The notes beneath the pieces were generated by a model. It worked only from the letters and a program-made list of their open reading frames with translations. It was not told the DNA's origin and searched no databases. A program made the translations under genes and the position numbers. A DNA stretch of 64,000 bases, from positions 216,219-280,218 of the forward strand of contig JAJDAF010000061.1 in NCBI GenBank assembly GCA_029261995.1, read 5' to 3'. Within the stretch, counting starts at the first letter, position 1. Every line of letters begins with the position of its first letter. This stretch comes from Candidatus Zhuqueibacterota bacterium (lineage in GTDB: Bacteria; Zhuqueibacterota; Zhuqueibacteria; Oceanimicrobiales; Oceanimicrobiaceae). This document shows positions 1 through 9,376 of this stretch, in pieces.

Positions 1-136
1 CATGGTATCGTACGCTTGCATTTTCGCACAACAGCACCGGCAGCACCTCGTATCCTTCCCTGCTCAGTCTGGCTGCGGTGGCGCCACAGCCCAGAACTTC
101 ATCGTCTGGGTGAGCGGCGAGAATCAGCACTCTCAT
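1..136 (-). CDS. PIG-L/LmbE-family deacetylase, N-terminal part (runs off the window)
   Basis: The reverse strand opens with ATG at 134-136 and reads MRVLILAAHPDDEVLGCGAT, then continues open through base 1. AHPDDE is the zinc-binding signature of the PIG-L/LmbE deacetylases, which remove N-acetyl groups from sugars such as GlcNAc-containing glycans; the Asp and His residues bind the metal. Only about 45 residues are visible. It is the last visible gene of the leftward polysaccharide operon, 18 bases after the sugar transferase, so a role in tailoring a sugar or polysaccharide is likely. The exact substrate cannot be told. Confidence 0.8.
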   Translation of the reverse strand, partial: MRVLILAAHPDDEVLGCGATAARLSREGYEVLPVLLCENASVRYH

Positions 137-154
137 TCGCTGTCTTACCCTTTG

Positions 155-712
155 CTAGTACCGGTTGCCGCGGGCATTGACCACGGCGGGAATAGTCTGA
201 AGAATGATCTTGAGGTCGAAAAGCATGGACGGGTTCTTCACATACGCGAGATCGTACTGAACCTTCCTCTCGATCGGCAAATCGTCTCTGCCGTTGATTT
301 GCGAAAGCCCAGTGATCCCCGGCCGGACCCGCAGGGCCAGCCTTTGCTCGCTGGTGTAGGTTTCCACAATTGCTGGAATCTCGGGTCTTGGCCCCACAAT
401 GCTCATATCGCCCTTAAGGACGTTGACGATTTGCGGCAGTTCATCCAAGCTGGTTCTTCGCAGCAGTCTTCCAATTCGGGTTATTCGCATGTCATCGTGC
501 TGAGTCAGGGCTGGCCCGCTCTTGTGCGCGTTGGTGACCATGGTACGAAACTTCCACATGAGAAACTTTTTGCCCTGAAGTCCGACACGGGCGTGCTTGA
601 AGATCGGGGAGCCAGGGCTGCCTAACCGGATAGCGGCAGACATCAAAATAAAAAATGGCAGAAGAGCAATTAGTGAGATTGAAGACAGCAAGATATCGAA
701 GGTGCGTTTCAT
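155..712 (-). CDS. undecaprenyl-phosphate sugar-1-phosphate transferase (PglC/WcaJ-like, short form)
   Basis: 185 residues with one N-terminal hydrophobic hairpin (about residues 8-30) followed by the catalytic core of the monotopic phosphoglycosyl transferases. Visible signatures are KFRTM, the DELPQ segment (RRTSLDELPQIVNVLKG) and VGPRPE, then PGITGLSQINGR. The length matches the minimal PglC type rather than the long WcaJ/WbaP type. The family moves a sugar-1-phosphate from a UDP-sugar to undecaprenyl phosphate at the inner face of the membrane, the first step of repeat-unit assembly. It lies between the aminotransferase and the LmbE-like gene, and the neighbouring DegT enzyme may supply an amino sugar for it. 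Confidence 0.9.
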   Translation of the reverse strand: MKRTFDILLSSISLIALLPFFILMSAAIRLGSPGSPIFKHARVGLQGKKFLMWKFRTMVTNAHKSGPALTQHDDMRITRIGRLLRRTSLDELPQIVNVLKGDMSIVGPRPEIPAIVETYTSEQRLALRVRPGITGLSQINGRDDLPIERKVQYDLAYVKNPSMLFDLKIILQTIPAVVNARGNRY

Positions 713-779
713 GGTTGGCTCTGCTGTGCTTGAGTGAGTCGCCCTGTCAGGTCCGGGCTAGGAGCGGCGTTTTGACTGG

Positions 780-2015
780 TTACTCGATTCTGTGTTTTCC
801 TATCAAGGTTTTGATGACATCGATCACACGGCCAAGCTGGCTTTCTGTCAGCTTGGGATAGAGTGGCAATGAAATTAGCTGGTCAAATACTTGCTCGGCT
901 ATGGCAAAGTCGCCTCGCTTGTAACCGTATTTCCGGGCGTAGTACGGCTGAAGGTGCAGTGGAATGAAATGAACACTCGTGCCAATCCCTGCCAGCTTGA
1001 GCTGCTCTACAAACTCGTCGCGATTGATTTGCACCTGGTCATTATCGAGCAGCATGACAAACAGGTGCCATGCGCTTTTCGTGCCAGCCGGCGCCTCACC
1101 GTCATACCAACGGGAGTACCATCTCGGGAAACGCAGACCTGGCACATCTCGAAGCTCGTCCATGTAAATCCTCGCCAACTGCTCGCGCCGGGCATTAAAA
1201 GCGTCCAGCCTGGCCAGTTGTTGAATTCCGAGCGCTGCCTGCAAGTCCGTGAAATTATACTTGTAGCCGAGGTCGTGGATTTCGTAGTACCACTGTCCTT
1301 GCTTGCTATACCTTTTCCAGGCGTCCTTGGAGATGCCGTGCAGACTCAGGACACGAAGCCGCTGGCCGATTTCGTCATCATTGACGGCAATGATTCCACC
1401 CTCGCCTGTTGTCATATTTTTCGTCGGGTAGAAACTGAAGGCCGTTGGGTTGCCGTGGCTGCCAATTTTGGCCCCGCCGTACTCGCTGCCAACTGCATGA
1501 GCAGCGTCCTCCACTACAGCAAGCCCATGACGGTCGGCAATTTTGCCAATCGCATTCAAGTCACATGGGATACCGCCGTAGTGGACGGGAATGATTGCTC
1601 GTGTTCGTTGCGTGATCCTTTCTTCAATTCTGGCAGGGTCGATATTGAAGGTCGTTGGGTCGATGTCGACGAAAACAGGCTTGGCCCCCCGGTACTCGAT
1701 GACCTCCGCGGTCGATGCAAACGTGAACGGCGTGGTGATGACTTCGTCACCAGGTCCAATGTCGTAACTGCACAACGCCAGATGAAGCGCAGCGGTGCAG
1801 GAGCTCACTGCGATAGCGTGTTTGCAGCCAACATACTCCTTAAACATTTGTTCGAATCGCAGCGCTTTCGGACCAGTTGTCAGCCAGTCTGATTTGAGGG
1901 TGTCAACCACTTCGCGTATCTCATCGTCACCGATTGAATGACGGCAGTATGGGATGAAATCATCGTCCCTTTTCTGGGTGGTTTGCGGAGTTGCGCTGCT
2001 GGCTGCCATACTCAT
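780..2015 (-). CDS. DegT/DnrJ/EryC1/StrS-family sugar aminotransferase
   Basis: 411 residues covering the whole fold-type I PLP enzyme. Visible hallmarks are SSCTAALHLAL (phosphate-binding loop), VEDAAHAVGSEY and FYPTKNMTTGEGG, where the lysine is the expected PLP anchor. The C-terminal part has the HFIPLHLQPYY segment typical of the family. Such enzymes transaminate 4-keto or 3-keto nucleotide sugars (PseC, ArnB, PglE types); which one cannot be decided from sequence alone. The start ATG at 2015 is 18 bases after the kinase gene stop, so the two are co-transcribed. The role inferred is making an amino sugar for the polysaccharide built by this locus. Confidence 0.92.
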   Translation of the reverse strand: MSMAASSATPQTTQKRDDDFIPYCRHSIGDDEIREVVDTLKSDWLTTGPKALRFEQMFKEYVGCKHAIAVSSCTAALHLALCSYDIGPGDEVITTPFTFASTAEVIEYRGAKPVFVDIDPTTFNIDPARIEERITQRTRAIIPVHYGGIPCDLNAIGKIADRHGLAVVEDAAHAVGSEYGGAKIGSHGNPTAFSFYPTKNMTTGEGGIIAVNDDEIGQRLRVLSLHGISKDAWKRYSKQGQWYYEIHDLGYKYNFTDLQAALGIQQLARLDAFNARREQLARIYMDELRDVPGLRFPRWYSRWYDGEAPAGTKSAWHLFVMLLDNDQVQINRDEFVEQLKLAGIGTSVHFIPLHLQPYYARKYGYKRGDFAIAEQVFDQLISLPLYPKLTESQLGRVIDVIKTLIGKHRIE

Positions 2016-2033
2016 AGTGTGATTACGTTTGCG

Positions 2034-2780
2034 CTATTCAGGGAAGTCGGGCTTTCTGTACGACGATTCAAAATATTCGTAACCGTAGTAGTCTGGGTGG
2101 TAGTAAGACGGGAGAACACTCTCCATGTCATTCAAGATGATACCGTCAATTTTGACTTTAACGTCATGAAGCATGTCAATGGCTCGCTTTGCAATGTGCC
2201 GCGGCGTCTCTCCCGCCTTGATAATCAACACGACATTGTCGACCAACCTGCCCAAGCCCAGAGCGTCGCTCACAGGGATGACCGGCGGGGCGTCCACGAT
2301 GACAGTACAGAAATGCCTCTGCACCTCATCGAGGAAGATCTTTATCCTATCCCATCGCAGTATGTCGATAGGACTCGATTCAATAATGCCGCTAGTGAGC
2401 AAAAAAAGATTCGGCACGAGCGTGTCCTTGAAGAATCCGGCGAAAGGATGATTGTCCTTGAGGATATCCGCAACGCCATGTTCTTTCTTCACGCCAAACA
2501 TTTTGTGGAGGCTGGGACGGCGGATGTCGAAGTCAATCAGCAAAGTGGGCTTGCTCTTGTTTCTGGCCGCCGACCTTGCCAAATGGCAGGCAAGTGTGCT
2601 CTTCCCCTCCCCCATGAGGGCGCTGGTAATCATGAGTTTGCGGCTCTCATTGCCGTTCTGAATCGCATCCATTTTGGCAACGAGCCTCTCGACCTCAGCT
2701 GCGACCGGGCCGTCCAAATAGTCGTCGCGTACGTCGCTTGGCGCGTGCAGATTCTGTGTTTGGTCGCTGTTCAGGATCAT
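2034..2780 (-). CDS. BY-type tyrosine kinase, cytoplasmic (CpsD/CapB-like)
   Basis: 248 residues. Walker A is SALMGEGKSTLACHLA, Walker A' is LLIDFDIRRPS and Walker B is TVIVDAPPV, the set that defines bacterial tyrosine autokinases related to MinD. The C terminus is a tyrosine cluster (YYHPDYYGYEYFESSY), the expected autophosphorylation tail. It is a separate cytoplasmic kinase, as in Firmicutes CpsC/CpsD, while the Wzz-like partner is encoded directly upstream and overlaps by 4 bases (ATGA). The kinase-adaptor pair normally controls polymer length and export through cycles of tyrosine phosphorylation. Confidence 0.92.
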   Translation of the reverse strand: MILNSDQTQNLHAPSDVRDDYLDGPVAAEVERLVAKMDAIQNGNESRKLMITSALMGEGKSTLACHLARSAARNKSKPTLLIDFDIRRPSLHKMFGVKKEHGVADILKDNHPFAGFFKDTLVPNLFLLTSGIIESSPIDILRWDRIKIFLDEVQRHFCTVIVDAPPVIPVSDALGLGRLVDNVVLIIKAGETPRHIAKRAIDMLHDVKVKIDGIILNDMESVLPSYYHPDYYGYEYFESSYRKPDFPE

Positions 2781-4363
2781 TGCAGTAGTTCAGTTGCGAT
2801 TACAGTTCTGAGTTTGTAGAGCACACCGGCAACTGCCAAGACCAGAAAAATGGCTGATGCCAGTCCAAGCGCCTTCATCCCGATCCTTTCCGGTGGGTTG
2901 TCCACGTGCGGCATGACGCAGAGCACTGGCACGGAAAAATACTCTTCTGCTTCATCCACAGTACGAATCGACTTGTCGAGGAACTCGCTGCCTATCACAA
3001 CTCCGCCGCCCAGTCCAAAGCCCAAGACTATCGTCATCAAAAAAACGACCCTTACGCTCGCGTTGACCGGTTCGATGGCTTTAACGGGCGGTTCCAGAAT
3101 ATGGAACCTGGTGGCTGCATCGGCGCGCTGGATGGAATCTTCAATTTGCGTTCCCTGGCTCTGCTGCAGAAACATGTTGTAGATGCTGCGGGTAAGTCGC
3201 ACTTCTTCCTTGAGCTTGTCGATGGCCAACTTCTTGTCCGGTCCATGCGATGCTGACCTTTGAAACCTTGAAACGATGCCATCAAGCGCCCTAGCTTTTT
3301 GATCGAGAATTCTGAGATCAATAAAGGTGACGGATTTGTTGGCAAAAAGCTCTTGCTCGACCGGTGAGAAGTTACGGCCCTTGCCTGCATAGTACTCTGA
3401 AAACTCTCGACTGATTCTATCACGTTGTTCGTTCACAGTGCGATTGATCTTGATTACTCTGGCGCTGTTGGACGAGTAACTGGCCATCAGATCCGCCATC
3501 TGGTTTACTCTGGTGGCAATGTCCTCCTCAAGTCTGCTCACGCTCGGGAGCGAGGGGAGATCATAAACGAAGCCGCCCTCTCGGATTCGGGTGTCAACAG
3601 TTTTGAGATACTCGCGGCGCTCTTTTATGGATGCCTCAGTGGCCAGGATAGCTTCCTGTATTCGGGCGATACTTTCGGGCGTCAATGTTCGCTCGCCAAC
3701 CTGTTTGGCAATTTGGTCCTTTTCAAACTGCTGAAGTCGTCTTTCGGCGTCCTCTAGTTTTCTGCGGTAGATAGCGGCCTGGTCCGTGCTGAAACTGAGC
3801 ATCTCTTGAATACGGCGCTCATCGAGCAGAATGGACTCTTCGATAAACAGATCGATGAGCATCTTGACGAGTTGATAAGCAGCGTTCGGCGTATCCGCCG
3901 TAGCTTGAATCTTCATGAGCCCGCGATAGTAGACCTTGATCTGAATGGCTTTCTTCAGTCGCTCAATCAAAAATTGGTCTACAATTTCATCGATTGTCAA
4001 ATGAGGAGATGCCACCTGTTGTTGCGCCGCCCGCGCTCGAACTCCTTTGTCCTCCCTAAGCCTAAGTCGTTCGATAACCTTGCCAAGCGTGGTGGAGTTC
4101 ATAATTCGATTCTCCAACCCGACATCATCGTTCCGCTCGGTCGCCACACCAGGCACAACTCGCTTGAGTCCGCCGGCCATCAGGCTACTCGACTCCACTT
4201 CGATCAGGCAGGAAGATTCGTACGAGGACTTAGTGGTCGCTATTTTGAATAGTCCAAGCGGAATCACAATGATAATCGGCAGAAAGAAAGACCACCTTCT
4301 TCGCGTGAGAATCTTCACGTAATCTCGAGGACAGAGCTTGTTTTTGGGGTCAAACAAATTCAT
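2777..4363 (-). CDS. Wzz/GumC-type polysaccharide chain-length/co-polymerase protein
   Basis: 528 residues. A first membrane segment lies near residues 27-44 (after RRRWSF), a long charged coiled-coil region fills residues 170-400, and a second membrane segment is near 430-455, followed by the typical VDEAEEYFSVPVLCVMPHV stretch. A third hydrophobic segment near the C terminus could add a membrane pass. The architecture is that of polysaccharide co-polymerases, which oligomerise in the inner membrane and contact both the outer-membrane Wza channel and the BY kinase. It overlaps the kinase gene by 4 bases and follows the Wza gene by 31 bases. Confidence 0.9.
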   Translation of the reverse strand: MNLFDPKNKLCPRDYVKILTRRRWSFFLPIIIVIPLGLFKIATTKSSYESSCLIEVESSSLMAGGLKRVVPGVATERNDDVGLENRIMNSTTLGKVIERLRLREDKGVRARAAQQQVASPHLTIDEIVDQFLIERLKKAIQIKVYYRGLMKIQATADTPNAAYQLVKMLIDLFIEESILLDERRIQEMLSFSTDQAAIYRRKLEDAERRLQQFEKDQIAKQVGERTLTPESIARIQEAILATEASIKERREYLKTVDTRIREGGFVYDLPSLPSVSRLEEDIATRVNQMADLMASYSSNSARVIKINRTVNEQRDRISREFSEYYAGKGRNFSPVEQELFANKSVTFIDLRILDQKARALDGIVSRFQRSASHGPDKKLAIDKLKEEVRLTRSIYNMFLQQSQGTQIEDSIQRADAATRFHILEPPVKAIEPVNASVRVVFLMTIVLGFGLGGGVVIGSEFLDKSIRTVDEAEEYFSVPVLCVMPHVDNPPERIGMKALGLASAIFLVLAVAGVLYKLRTVIATELLQ

Positions 4364-4396
4364 ACAATAGAGGTCATTTCGATAGGTGAATCCTGC

Positions 4397-5365
4397 CTAT
4401 TGCACAAGCGTAACGACTGCGGCAGTGAGCAAAGTAGTCACAACGGTCGTGATGACCGTGCCGACGAGTTGAGGGAGTCCACGACGCCACGGGATGTAAA
4501 TCGTATCGCCGGCTTTGAGCTTGACAGGATGTGGTTTCGACTTCTTGAAATAGTTTTCTAAATCGAACTCCAGTACCACAGGCTGGTCGCGACCCGACGC
4601 CGAGACATAACGAACTTTGCTCAGATCTGAGTTTTCGAGCGGCCCACCAGCCCTGCCGATGGCTTCAACCAGGTTCACATCAGGCTCGAGCTTGTGCGCG
4701 CCAGGCGCTCCAACGGCACCCATGATGTAGACTTCATCTCTCCTCACCAGCGGGGACGATGACCCTGAAGCGCTTGCTCCGGGCATATGAATCGCATCTC
4801 CAGGAAGAATCTTTGGCAAGCGATCAAGCTCGCCGTTGCGCAGGGCGGCGGACAAGTCAATGGTAAAAACCTGGCCATTCCCTTCAGTTCTCACGATCGT
4901 CACTTCATCAAGAAGGGCGCCTTGCAGGTGTCCTCCGGCCTCGAGGAGAATGTCCCAGAGCCCCGGGATCTCTTCGAACGAGTAACGACCGGGGAGCCGC
5001 ACTTGCCCGGTGACGTAGAGCAGGTTGCTGCCATAGTCGAGAATAGTCACACTCAGCTGGGTTACTAGCTTATTGTAGAGCGCCATCTGAGAAATGATTC
5101 TGTCCCTCAGACCATCAACCGTCAATCCTGCAGCAGCGATTCTCCCGATAATGGGGACTTCAATGCCACCATCCTTTCCAACCGTCAGCCGGGCGTTAAG
5201 CTCGGGATTATTCCAAAACGACAACTGCAGGTTGTCGCCGCTCTGCATCAAGTATGTGCTGTTTTGTGCAAACGCTCCTCCTTGAAGCATACAGGAAAGC
5301 AGGAACACCATGACGACCGGACACATGCTGCGCGTCGGGCCCGACAGGTTTGGTATAACTCTCAT
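4397..5365 (-). CDS. polysaccharide export outer-membrane protein (Wza/GumB-like, SLBB domains)
   Basis: 322 residues with an N-terminal signal sequence ending near ...GGAFAQ. A Poly_export domain follows (YLMQSGDNLQLSFWNNPELN), then two SLBB-type segments (VTGQVRLPGRYSFEE and IMGAVGAPGAHKLEP) and a hydrophobic C-terminal segment (residues 300-322) that may form the outer-membrane helix as in Wza. No lipobox cysteine follows the signal peptide, unlike E. coli Wza. The stop of the NusG-like gene overlaps its start by 4 bases. The protein should form the outer-membrane exit channel for the polymer. Confidence 0.92.
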   Translation of the reverse strand: MRVIPNLSGPTRSMCPVVMVFLLSCMLQGGAFAQNSTYLMQSGDNLQLSFWNNPELNARLTVGKDGGIEVPIIGRIAAAGLTVDGLRDRIISQMALYNKLVTQLSVTILDYGSNLLYVTGQVRLPGRYSFEEIPGLWDILLEAGGHLQGALLDEVTIVRTEGNGQVFTIDLSAALRNGELDRLPKILPGDAIHMPGASASGSSSPLVRRDEVYIMGAVGAPGAHKLEPDVNLVEAIGRAGGPLENSDLSKVRYVSASGRDQPVVLEFDLENYFKKSKPHPVKLKAGDTIYIPWRRGLPQLVGTVITTVVTTLLTAAVVTLVQ

Positions 5366-5892
5366 GAAACGCCTTTCTCATATTCTTTGCTTGCTTCACT
5401 TGTATCGACACAGCGCAGTGATGAAGTCGGGATGGTAACTGCCACAGAGTGTTTCAGCGCCTTGATCGAAACCACGACGTTGTTTTGCTTGCGCTGCTCC
5501 ATCACAAAGCCTCGCACTCCCTTCAACACACCGCTGGCGACCTCAACTAGCGTCCCATTCGGCACATAAGTATGCTCCTGAACAGGCACGTCGTTTTGGA
5601 CGATTAGCCGAACAGCTTCGATTTGAGATTCCGGGATGGCAGCCGGAGTGCCGTCGAACCCGACCATTCGGACGACGCCGGGCGTTTGAAGGGAATTGAG
5701 TCGTTCTTTCGGGCTGACCCAAACGAATACGTAGGAGGGAAACAGCGGTTCTTTAACTTTCTTTTTCCGATCACTCCAGAACCGGATTTGTGACCGTAGT
5801 GGCAGGTAGGACCGCAATCCACGCCGTGTTAGTTCTTGTTCGACTTTTTTTTCACTGCGGGGACGCGTGTACAGTGCATACCAAGTGCGCAT
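5362..5892 (-). CDS. NusG/RfaH/UpxY-like transcription antitermination factor
   Basis: The reading frame is open from 6072, but the conserved NGN domain begins at the ATG of 5890-5892 (MRTWYALYTRPRSEKKVEQE), so I place the start there (176 residues). NGN covers residues 1-100 (FPSYVFVWV and PGVVRMVGF are typical). The KOW motif follows at about 112-142 (GTLVEVASGVLKGVRGFVME). Specialised NusG paralogues of this kind load onto RNA polymerase at the head of long surface-polysaccharide operons and suppress premature termination. Being the first gene and overlapping wza by 4 bases fits that job. Confidence 0.88.
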   Translation of the reverse strand: MRTWYALYTRPRSEKKVEQELTRRGLRSYLPLRSQIRFWSDRKKKVKEPLFPSYVFVWVSPKERLNSLQTPGVVRMVGFDGTPAAIPESQIEAVRLIVQNDVPVQEHTYVPNGTLVEVASGVLKGVRGFVMEQRKQNNVVVSIKALKHSVAVTIPTSSLRCVDTSEASKEYEKGVS

Positions 5893-5982
5893 CTGATGTT
5901 GTTCGCTCAAGAGATTAGCCTGTGCACAGCTCCGCCCAGTGAGTCCCATTCGGACCCTTGGGCACGAGTTTACAATACGGTG

Positions 5983-6010
5983 CTTATATGACGGATCTAC
6001 TGAGAGACAA
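5983..6010 (-). promoter_or_regulatory. candidate promoter of the polysaccharide operon
   Basis: On the reverse strand TTGTCT (6005-6010) and TATAAG (5983-5988) are separated by 16 bases, a fair sigma-70-type match. Transcription would begin near 5976 and give a leader of about 84 bases before the NusG-like start. I saw no JUMPstart/ops element. Confidence 0.4.
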
Positions 6011-6072
6011 AAACAGTTCGGAAACGTTTTTCGTCGCTCGAAGTGCCTGCACAACAGTCTCCTGGTCACCAT

Positions 6073-7092
6073 AAGAATGACTGTGTGTACGTTTCTTATC
6101 GGGTGAAACGTGCCAGACTACAGTCTACCCTTCACGCATATCTTTTTTGGCCCGACGGTACTTAGCCTGGGTCATCGTTTCATAGCTACTCCTGGTGGTC
6201 TCGACGCGATACTCCCTCATGAAAGGCGTGGCTCGCATCGCCTTCTGCCTTTGGTGGCTTGCGCCCGGTTCTCCGTCCCAGAATGACACTGCCTGGTTCC
6301 AGCACCAGCTTTGCGCATTTGAACAAATGGACCTACAAGTTTCGACGGAGACTCCGCCCAAAATGCAGTAGCATGATGAATATTGAGCCGTTGCTGCTGT
6401 CTTCGACGCCGAAAGAATATCCCACGGACCATCGTAGACTGTCGTGTACTCCCCCCGTAATCTACATTAACGACAAGCAGGCTCTGTTGCGGAAAACAGA
6501 CTCCGGCATCTGATTTCCGAAAACCGCATGGAATTCATGCATCAATCCTGCGCGTTATGTGTCTCTAGTGTTGGATGGTAGCTACGAAGAGCATGAAATT
6601 GTAGAACGGGGCAGGGTTCCTATTCCGTTTCTGGCTAGAGAGACTCTTGAGAGATGTTCAGGCAGCGAATTATCACCCGTTGCGGGAAAAGGAACAACTC
6701 AAATTTTCATACGACTTCCTGCTTAGGCATTAGTACCTGATCGTCGTTACACATCTATTCTTCAGCGGACTCATCCGCCAACCCTCAAACGCTGTAGCCG
6801 CAAAGAGTGCAATACCACAGAAACTGAGCTCATGGCCATGGCCGCACATCGCCGCCACCGGGATGGCCGCCTAGCTGAGATTGCTAGCGCAATCAGCTAA
6901 ATATCTGGCGGCAGTGGAAAGAAAAATGATTCCGTAAATGCCAGGACGAATAAAGCAAGTGCACCATAGGGTGTGTTAGCCCATGAAAGTACCCAATCAG
7001 TACCCTCCAGTGTCCATCTAGCCACACTGACGGTCAAACAAAAGAATGGCTGTAACCACAACTGAAACATGTAATTACAGCTACTTGAGTTC
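6073..7092. other. gene-free stretch between the polysaccharide operon and element 1
   Basis: About 1 kb with no reading frame that shows family motifs, a ribosome-binding site or sensible composition; the longest frames (60-84 codons) look like chance. It starts where the polysaccharide leader ends and stops at a degenerate tRNA-Pro-like 19-mer. It may be eroded genic DNA. Confidence 0.5.
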
Positions 7093-7111
7093 AGTCGGCG
7101 TGATAGAATTT
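7093..7111. repeat. possible degenerate left attachment site of element 1
   Basis: The 19-mer AGTCGGCGTGATAGAATTT matches 16 of 19 bases with 16573-16591, which holds the 3' end of tRNA-Pro. The two copies are in the same orientation and bracket the integrase-containing region, as expected for attL and attR of a tRNA-targeting tyrosine integrase. Similarity stops after 19 bases, so chance is not excluded. Confidence 0.35.
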
Positions 7112-8225
7112 CAGGAGTAGGGGCGCATACTCTCCGTGACCCCTAAATCAGATTCATGGGAAAATACCTAAAAGGGTTGTTCAAGAGTAACTCTGGTAGG
7201 AATAACAAAATCAACAGAAATGCAACTTCAAATTTCCATTTATCAAACACCCCGTATTTCAGTATCATTACCGGATTATTAGCGTTGAGTGTCATGCGCA
7301 GTTTGTGCATAAACCATGCATTAACTGTGCTAGGTCAGAGAAATTGGCGAGTTCTTTGAGTAAATTAACTAATTGTTTTTTATATATTTAAAAAACTTAC
7401 CACTGGCTTTTGAGTCCAGAGAGTTGGTCTAAAGCCAAGATGGGTGGTTCTCACAGTAGCAGTCTCATTTCTTCGCCTGCCATTTTCGAGCCATTACCAA
7501 TCATCTCAGCACACTCTGGTCGGGCGTCCTTTAGACAAAAAAATGGCCCTCATTTCCGTTGCTCAAGGAATTAGGGCCAATAGGCAGCTTGGTAAGCTGG
7601 CTTTCGTGGCTTGTCCCAGACAAATGTGGTCTCCAATCCGCACACCGTAAGCTCATTTAAGTTCTATATTAGGGCAGTCTTATAACGTGGTTCAATATGT
7701 CACAGAGGGATATTTATAGCCATATTATTGCCACTTTGTGATGTGCCTAGTCGTGCATAAGTTATGCGTTTTCTGTGCCTTAAATCCGTTTTCCATATCC
7801 ACGGACTCATTCAAATCTTTTATTGTTTTTATTGCACTTATGGTGGAGATGTGAGGATTTTCAGTCCGTTGCCCTATCCCCTATCCAAAAGGAACTGCGA
7901 GATGATTCGGGCCAGTCTCTCTTGACATGCCGTCATCGTATCGGACTATTAAAAACAAGGACTTACAAGTTTTGCAGTCAAAAAGTGCTTCCAAAGACAA
8001 ATTTTCAAACTCCGTAATTTTCTACAGAGAAATTCAATGCCCGGTCGTTTGGGTTACCAACCCCACAATCCCAAAAAAAGAAGCCGCCAATGAGGGGCTG
8101 ACTCACCTCACTAAACGACTTCTCGTCAATCAGATAATTTTCTAATACTAGGGCACTTACTTCTCAAGATGGTGCTACTTACTTAATTTCTATCTACCTA
8201 CAAGCCTTTTGGGGCAGTGAGCAAT
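7112..8225. other. AT-rich stretch without recognisable genes, inside element 1
   Basis: About 1.1 kb between the putative left attachment site and the integrase terminator. I found no frame with family motifs or a ribosome-binding site. The composition is more AT-rich than the flanking chromosome, which fits foreign or eroding DNA. Confidence 0.45.
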
Positions 8226-8256
8226 ATAAAAACCCCGAGCTTTTTGAGCCTCGGGG
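8226..8256 (-). terminator. Rho-independent terminator of the integrase gene
   Basis: On the reverse strand CCCCGAG (8250-8256) pairs with CTCGGGG (8233-8239) across a 10-base loop and is followed by TTTTTATA. It lies about 30 bases after the integrase stop. Confidence 0.85.
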
Positions 8257-8286
8257 TCGATTTAGCTCTTTACCAGAAAAAGCGAT

Positions 8287-9291
8287 TTAATAAGGCAGTC
8301 TGGAGACTCCAGCAGCCAGATGGTCCGGAGCGAGGTGGGCATATTTTTCGGTTACCCGAATATCAGAATGCCCTAAAAGTTCCTTGACAGTATAGAGATC
8401 GACGCCATTCATAACCAGGTGACTGGCAAACGTATGACGAAGTGAGTGAACAGAAAAGTTCAGACTTAATCCTGCTTTTTTGATGTAACCCTTGAACTTG
8501 TGCGTTACAAAATGACAGTTGAAATTGAAGGGTTTTTCAACGTCAGTTTCCTTGCCCGTCAGAGTATCCAGCAGTTGGTCGTTGATAGGCACCTGTCGGT
8601 CCTTCCCACCCTTTGTCTTGGTGATCTTGACTGTCCTTCTCGACAAGTCTATATTTTGCCAGGTTAAGCCTAGTGCTTCCCCCCTTCTGCAGCCTGTGTG
8701 CAAGTAGAAGAGTATCAAGTCTTTATATTCGTCATTATCGATAACCCCCAACAGCTTCTCGATTTCTTCAATCTTCAGATATTCTGGAAGGTTGTTACCA
8801 TCCAATTTGAACTGCTTGACCTTACTGAAAGGACTTTCCAGGAGATAGCCACCAACGTGCACGCCGAAATTGAACGCTGCCTTCAAATGCCTGATCTCCA
8901 TGTTGACAGAAGTTTTCTTGACCCTTGCCAACCGATGAATCTTGTAGTCCTCAATGTCCTTTCTGGTAATCTTCTTCAGCGAAACATCTCCGAGAAATTC
9001 CAACAGGTAGCTCAGGAATCGCTCATTGAGGTCGTAGGTTGACTTACTGTGCTCGGCCCGTGAATACTCGAGGTAGTTCCGTTTCAACGTTCCCAGACCA
9101 ACAGCTTTTTCCCCGTACGGCAGATCCAGTTTTCCCAAGGTTAGATCGACTTCAATTTTCGCTTTCATTTGTTCCGCGACCTTACGGCTGCTAGTGCTGG
9201 TATTGAACCAGTGTCGCTTGCCTTCGTTATCATAGAAATCGACAATCCAGACAAAATCGCGTTTCCTTTTTCGCTTACGTAAACACGCCAA
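8287..9291 (-). CDS. tyrosine recombinase/integrase of element 1
   Basis: 334 residues, a full phage-type integrase. An N-terminal SAM-like/core-binding region (about 75-160) precedes the catalytic domain, where the active-site residues are visible: Arg in HTGCRRGEALG, Lys in KTKGGKDRQVP, HSLRHTFASH (H-x-x-R), LLGHSDI and the nucleophile Tyr in TEKYAHLAP. The start is TTG at 9291, preceded by a strong ribosome-binding site (GAGGAGG, 7 bases upstream), which decides the start. The enzyme should recombine element 1 with the 3' end of tRNA-Pro. A terminator follows it, and an excisionase-type gene lies upstream in the same direction. Confidence 0.93.
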   Translation of the reverse strand: MACLRKRKRKRDFVWIVDFYDNEGKRHWFNTSTSSRKVAEQMKAKIEVDLTLGKLDLPYGEKAVGLGTLKRNYLEYSRAEHSKSTYDLNERFLSYLLEFLGDVSLKKITRKDIEDYKIHRLARVKKTSVNMEIRHLKAAFNFGVHVGGYLLESPFSKVKQFKLDGNNLPEYLKIEEIEKLLGVIDNDEYKDLILFYLHTGCRRGEALGLTWQNIDLSRRTVKITKTKGGKDRQVPINDQLLDTLTGKETDVEKPFNFNCHFVTHKFKGYIKKAGLSLNFSVHSLRHTFASHLVMNGVDLYTVKELLGHSDIRVTEKYAHLAPDHLAAGVSRLPY

Positions 9292-9376
9292 TTTTGAACC
9301 TCCTCTTTTTGAGTTGAATGAATGCGTTTGACTTCAACCCAAATTATATCGCGAATCAGGATTTGACGCCAGAGAG

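Noticed and set aside
2-625. Long rightward frame at the left edge
   Set aside because: It is the antisense of the LmbE-like and sugar-transferase genes, which show clear family motifs on the reverse strand.
6125-6513. Overlapping short frames of 71-84 codons in the gene-free region
   Set aside because: No ribosome-binding site, no motif, and both strands open about equally; looks like chance.
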